Source: Pseudoalteromonas shioyasakiensis (GTDB taxonomy: Bacteria > Pseudomonadota > Gammaproteobacteria > Enterobacterales > Alteromonadaceae). From it: a stretch of DNA of 64,000 nt. Made by a program: the position numbers and the translations under genes. The notes under the pieces are model-generated. The model had not been told where the DNA came from. It saw only the letters and a program-made list of their open reading frames with translations, and searched no databases. Positions within the stretch are counted from its first letter, which is position 1; the number at the start of each line of letters is the position of its first letter. The stretch covers positions 1 to 64,000 of the forward strand of contig NZ_JANIGL010000009.1 in NCBI RefSeq assembly GCF_024518675.1, read 5' to 3'. Shown one piece after another: positions 61,485 through 64,000 of this stretch.

Positions 61485-61517
61485 CTGTCAGCTTTAAGTG
61501 CTAAGTCATAAGCGGCT
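61482..61517 (+). repeat. Degenerate heptad array after the hypothetical gene
   Basis: Five 7-base units starting with AG (AGCTGTC, AGCTTTA, AGTGCTA, AGTCATA, AGCGGCT) from 61483 to 61517, beginning within the stop codon TAG (61482-61484). TAA recurs at 61495, 61502 and 61509, seven bases apart, covering all three frames. Confidence 0.7.
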
Positions 61518-61633
61518 CTGTACTTAAATACAGCTTTATTCATTACTAGGTTTTTTATCTAAGTAGAATAACGCCATTTTAGAGTATTCCACTTAAAGCT
61601 ACTTTGTTAGCTAGAAAAGAGCTATCTACCTAC

Positions 61634-61661
61634 AAAAAACGCGCTTGATTTAACAAGCGCG
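61634..61661 (-). terminator. Intrinsic terminator of fbp
   Basis: CGCGCTTG (61640-61647) and CAAGCGCG (61654-61661) form a perfect 8-bp stem; on the minus strand it is followed by TTTTTT (plus A run 61634-61639). Confidence 0.9.
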
Positions 61662-61670
61662 AATTAAACT

Positions 61671-61703
61671 TTACAGCTTAAAACTTACCGCTTACAGCTT
61701 TTA
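61671..61703 (-). repeat. Degenerate heptad array after the fbp stop codon
   Basis: Plus-strand units TTACAGC, TTAAAAC, TTACCGC, TTACAGC at 61671-61698, next to the fbp stop (TAA, 61703-61701). On the minus strand TAA recurs at 61694, 61687, 61680 and 61673, covering all three frames, before the terminator. Confidence 0.8.
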
Positions 61704-62669
61704 CTTGTGGTAGTTTAAACAGGTTTCAACTTCGTTTTTCGAACCTAAAATCACTGCTACACGCTGGTGAATGGCGTCTGGTTGAATATCCATAATACGC
61801 TCAGTGCCAGTTGATGCGATACCGCCGGCTTGTTCGATTAGCATTGCCATTGGGTTTGCTTCGTAAAGTAAGCGCAGTTTGTTTGGTTTGTTTGGATCTT
61901 TTGTGTCGGTAGGGTAGGTAAATATACCACCACGACATAAGACGCGATGTACATCACCCACCATGGCAGCAATCCAGCGCATGTTGAAATTACGCGCTCG
62001 AGGGCCTGTTTCACCTGCAATTAAATCGTTAATATAATTTTGCATAGCAGGTTGCCAATGGCGTTGGTTTGATGCATTTATAGCGTATTCATTGGTATCT
62101 TCAGGCACTTTGGCAAAATCTTCAGTTAATAAAAAGGTGCCGTGAGTTTTATCTAAAGTGAAAAAGCGAGTGCCTTTACCTGTGGTTAAAGCGAGAACCG
62201 TTGACGGACCGTAAAGTACATAGCCCGCTGCAACTTGGTTTTTACCTGGTTGCATAAAGATGCTTTGATCTGCTGGGTCTGAACCTTCAGGCGCTTTCAT
62301 TATCGAAAAAATAGTGCCCACTAACGAATTGATATCGGTATTGGATGAACCATCGAGTGGATCAAAGGCAACGATGTAGTTTGCATCCGGGTTACCAGCC
62401 ACCGTGTAGTCTTCTTCTTCTGAGGCTATGGCTTTAACGTAACCTGATTCCAGTAATATGTCTTTTAGTAGCTGGTTGGTTAATACATCAAGTTTCTTTT
62501 GTGTTTCACCTTGAATGTTTTCGTCAAGAGTTGAACCAAGTGCACCTGAGAGTGCACCTTGACCGACACGGAATGAAATTTCTTTACATGCCGCTAAAAC
62601 TGTTCTGATCAACGAAATTAAATCTCTTGGGCAACCGTCTTCAAGTAATACAGGGGGTAGTCTACGCAT
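61701..62669 (-). CDS. fbp: Class 1 fructose-1,6-bisphosphatase
   Basis: A 322-residue gluconeogenic enzyme converting fructose 1,6-bisphosphate to fructose 6-phosphate. The metal site IVAFDPLDGSSNTDIN (about 99-114) with SEEED before it is diagnostic, and RLLYEANPMAMLIEQAGG and GTERIMDIQP follow. Gluconeogenesis fits a bacterium growing on uronates and peptides. Monocistronic, with stop, heptad array and terminator in that order. Confidence 0.96.
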   Translation of the reverse strand: MRRLPPVLLEDGCPRDLISLIRTVLAACKEISFRVGQGALSGALGSTLDENIQGETQKKLDVLTNQLLKDILLESGYVKAIASEEEDYTVAGNPDANYIVAFDPLDGSSNTDINSLVGTIFSIMKAPEGSDPADQSIFMQPGKNQVAAGYVLYGPSTVLALTTGKGTRFFTLDKTHGTFLLTEDFAKVPEDTNEYAINASNQRHWQPAMQNYINDLIAGETGPRARNFNMRWIAAMVGDVHRVLCRGGIFTYPTDTKDPNKPNKLRLLYEANPMAMLIEQAGGIASTGTERIMDIQPDAIHQRVAVILGSKNEVETCLNYHK

Positions 62670-62775
62670 TCTATTTTCCTGATAACGTTAAGGGCCATGA
62701 TAATCATAGGGTGAGAGGGATCATCAAAGCTAGCGCTGAATTTCGTCTTAAATAGCTGTATTTTAAAGTGGATAC

Positions 62776-62781
62776 ATTATA
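62776..62781 (-). promoter_or_regulatory. Possible -10 box of the fbp promoter
   Basis: On the minus strand this is a perfect TATAAT about 107 bases before the fbp ATG. The -35 region is weak. The overlapping plus-strand TATACT (62778-62783) could serve the divergent metalloprotease gene. Confidence 0.35.
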
Positions 62782-62831
62782 CTGGAATCACCTTTAAACT
62801 TATTTAAAACGCGAATAACAAAGATAAGATT

Positions 62832-64000
62832 ATGCAAAAAAAACCACTGATACGTTACATACTCTTTACTGTGTTGCTAACTATGATAACCCAAGCGCAC
62901 GCAGCAATTAAGTCTATAAATGATTTTACTGCACAAATGAATCATTTTCCTGGCTATTTTTCATTCTTTTACGATACACAAAGCGGCAAAGTGTATTTAG
63001 AAGTAGATAAATTAGAGCAGCAATTTTTACTGCAACAAAGCTTACCTTATGGTGTCGGCTCTAATGATATAGGCCTTGATCGTGGTCAATTAGGTAACAC
63101 GCATTTAGTTCAGTTTGAACGCTTTGGTGACAAAGTGATGTTGCGAGCTATTAATACCTATTATCGTGCAAATACCACCAACAAAGCGGAACAAAAAAGT
63201 ATTAAAGAAGCTTTTGCTTCTAGTATTTTGGCTGGCTTTAAGGTGGTAGCGCAAAGTTCATCGGCAGTATTAATTGATTACACGCCATATTTATTAAGTG
63301 ATGTGCATGGTGTTAGCCGTAAGCTAGCCGCTCGTAAGCAAGGCAGTTTTAGTTTGGATGAAAACCGCAGTGCTGTATTTATGCCACGCTCAAAAGCATT
63401 TATGAAAAATACTGAGCTTGAAGCGGTGCTTACCTTCAAAGGTAGCAAGCCGGGGCAATATATTCGCCAAGTCAGTGCCGACCCATATGCGCTAACGGTA
63501 CATATGCACCACTCGTTAATTGAATTACCCGATGATAATTACACACCACGTGTGTTTCATCCACAATCAGGCTATTGGAGCATCGAGCACAAAGATTATG
63601 CTGCGCCGTTAAATGAATCTATGTTAGTGCGTTATATTCCACGCCATCGTCTTGCGAAAAAAGATCCTTCTTTACCTATTAGTGAGCCGGTTGAGCCAAT
63701 TATTTATTACTTAGATCCCGGTGTACCAGAGCCCGTTAAAACGGCTTTATTAGAAGGTGGTAAGTGGTGGAATGATGCTTTTGCAGCGGCTGGCTATAAA
63801 AATGCCTTTATCGTGAAAGTATTACCAGATAACGCAGATCCTATGGATATCCGTTATAACGTCATTCAGTGGGTGCATCGTGCTACGCGTGGTTGGTCGT
63901 ATGGCAGCTCAGTAATCGATCCTCGTACAGGTGAAATTTTGAAAGGCCATGTTACCTTGGGATCACTACGTGTACGCCAAGATATTTTAATCGCTGAGGC
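62832..64000 (+). CDS. DUF5117/zinc-dependent metalloprotease-like protein (5' part)
   Basis: The first 389 codons of a gene that runs past the window end. A signal peptide (MQKKPLIRYILFTVLLTMIT, cleavage near AHAA) is followed by a domain beginning FPGYFSFFYDTQSGKVYLEV (shown without the last residues: FPGYFSFFYD) and SLPYGVGSNDIGLDRGQ, as in DUF5117 proteins that precede a DUF4953 zinc metalloprotease domain; YYLDPGVPEPVKTALLEGG marks that second domain. The HExxH motif should lie beyond 64000. Confidence 0.8.
   Translation, partial: MQKKPLIRYILFTVLLTMITQAHAAIKSINDFTAQMNHFPGYFSFFYDTQSGKVYLEVDKLEQQFLLQQSLPYGVGSNDIGLDRGQLGNTHLVQFERFGDKVMLRAINTYYRANTTNKAEQKSIKEAFASSILAGFKVVAQSSSAVLIDYTPYLLSDVHGVSRKLAARKQGSFSLDENRSAVFMPRSKAFMKNTELEAVLTFKGSKPGQYIRQVSADPYALTVHMHHSLIELPDDNYTPRVFHPQSGYWSIEHKDYAAPLNESMLVRYIPRHRLAKKDPSLPISEPVEPIIYYLDPGVPEPVKTALLEGGKWWNDAFAAAGYKNAFIVKVLPDNADPMDIRYNVIQWVHRATRGWSYGSSVIDPRTGEILKGHVTLGSLRVRQDILIAE

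Overview
The window looks like chromosomal DNA of a marine gammaproteobacterium of the Alteromonadales, most likely Pseudoalteromonas. The evidence is low GC, a full Gram-negative envelope set (RND efflux, TonB-dependent receptors, LpoA, DolP, LPS/capsule-type transferases), the order coaBC-radC-rpmB-rpmG-mutM, and an alginate/uronate utilisation cluster. No prophage, insertion sequence, tRNA or CRISPR array was seen. Genus assignment is by recognition, not by a search.

Layout. 1-160: end of an rRNA operon (5S rRNA and terminator), followed by a 74-bp-period direct repeat. 0.5-2 kb: yjbQ, a CheX-like gene and zur on the minus strand. 2.3-7.7 kb: a lipoprotein, dusA, a reduced phage-shock operon (pspA, a PspC protein, a small membrane protein), then a PCu(A)C copper chaperone, a DUF2333 protein and a TIGR04219 outer-membrane protein. 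7.7-16.7 kb: a TIGR03899/SRPBCC pair, a REC-DUF3369-GGDEF-EAL phosphodiesterase, YgiQ and a large S9 peptidase. 16.8-22.9 kb: slmA, coaBC, radC, rpmB-rpmG, ppaC, a small membrane protein and mutM. 22.9-28.7 kb: a complete tripartite RND efflux operon.

29.3-39.2 kb is a catabolic island: a beta-hydroxyacid dehydrogenase (probable DEH reductase), an MFS uronate transporter, kdgK, a PL6-fold lipoprotein with four Ig-like repeats, and a TonB-dependent receptor. TTGGTAA/TTACCAA half-sites recur in its two long intergenic regions. The PL6-like protein appears to have lost both catalytic residues (Lys to Gln, Arg to Glu), suggesting a glycan-binding pseudoenzyme beside the receptor.

39.2-44 kb: dolP-diaA-yraN-lpoA, rsmI and rnpB. 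44-47.6 kb: an ABC transporter with a His-Asp repeat loop, a DUF3299 protein and a CDP-glycerol-type transferase. 47.8-53.3 kb: purC, then an overlapping operon of cupredoxin, GGDEF-EAL protein, DUF3034 protein and lipoprotein truncated haemoglobin. 53.3-60.6 kb: heptosyltransferase-like GT9, KpsS-like protein, 3-mercaptopyruvate sulfurtransferase, TPR-sulfotransferase and a second TonB receptor. 60.7-64 kb: CWC/DUF5522 protein, a small hypothetical protein, fbp and the start of a DUF5117-type metalloprotease.

The most unusual signal is a set of 7-bp tandem arrays at gene 3' ends (slmA, ppaC, the gene ending at 61484, fbp). Each heptad carries a stop codon. Because 7 is 1 modulo 3, three heptads place stops in all three reading frames, and at the three minus-strand genes the array sits between the real stop codon and the intrinsic terminator.
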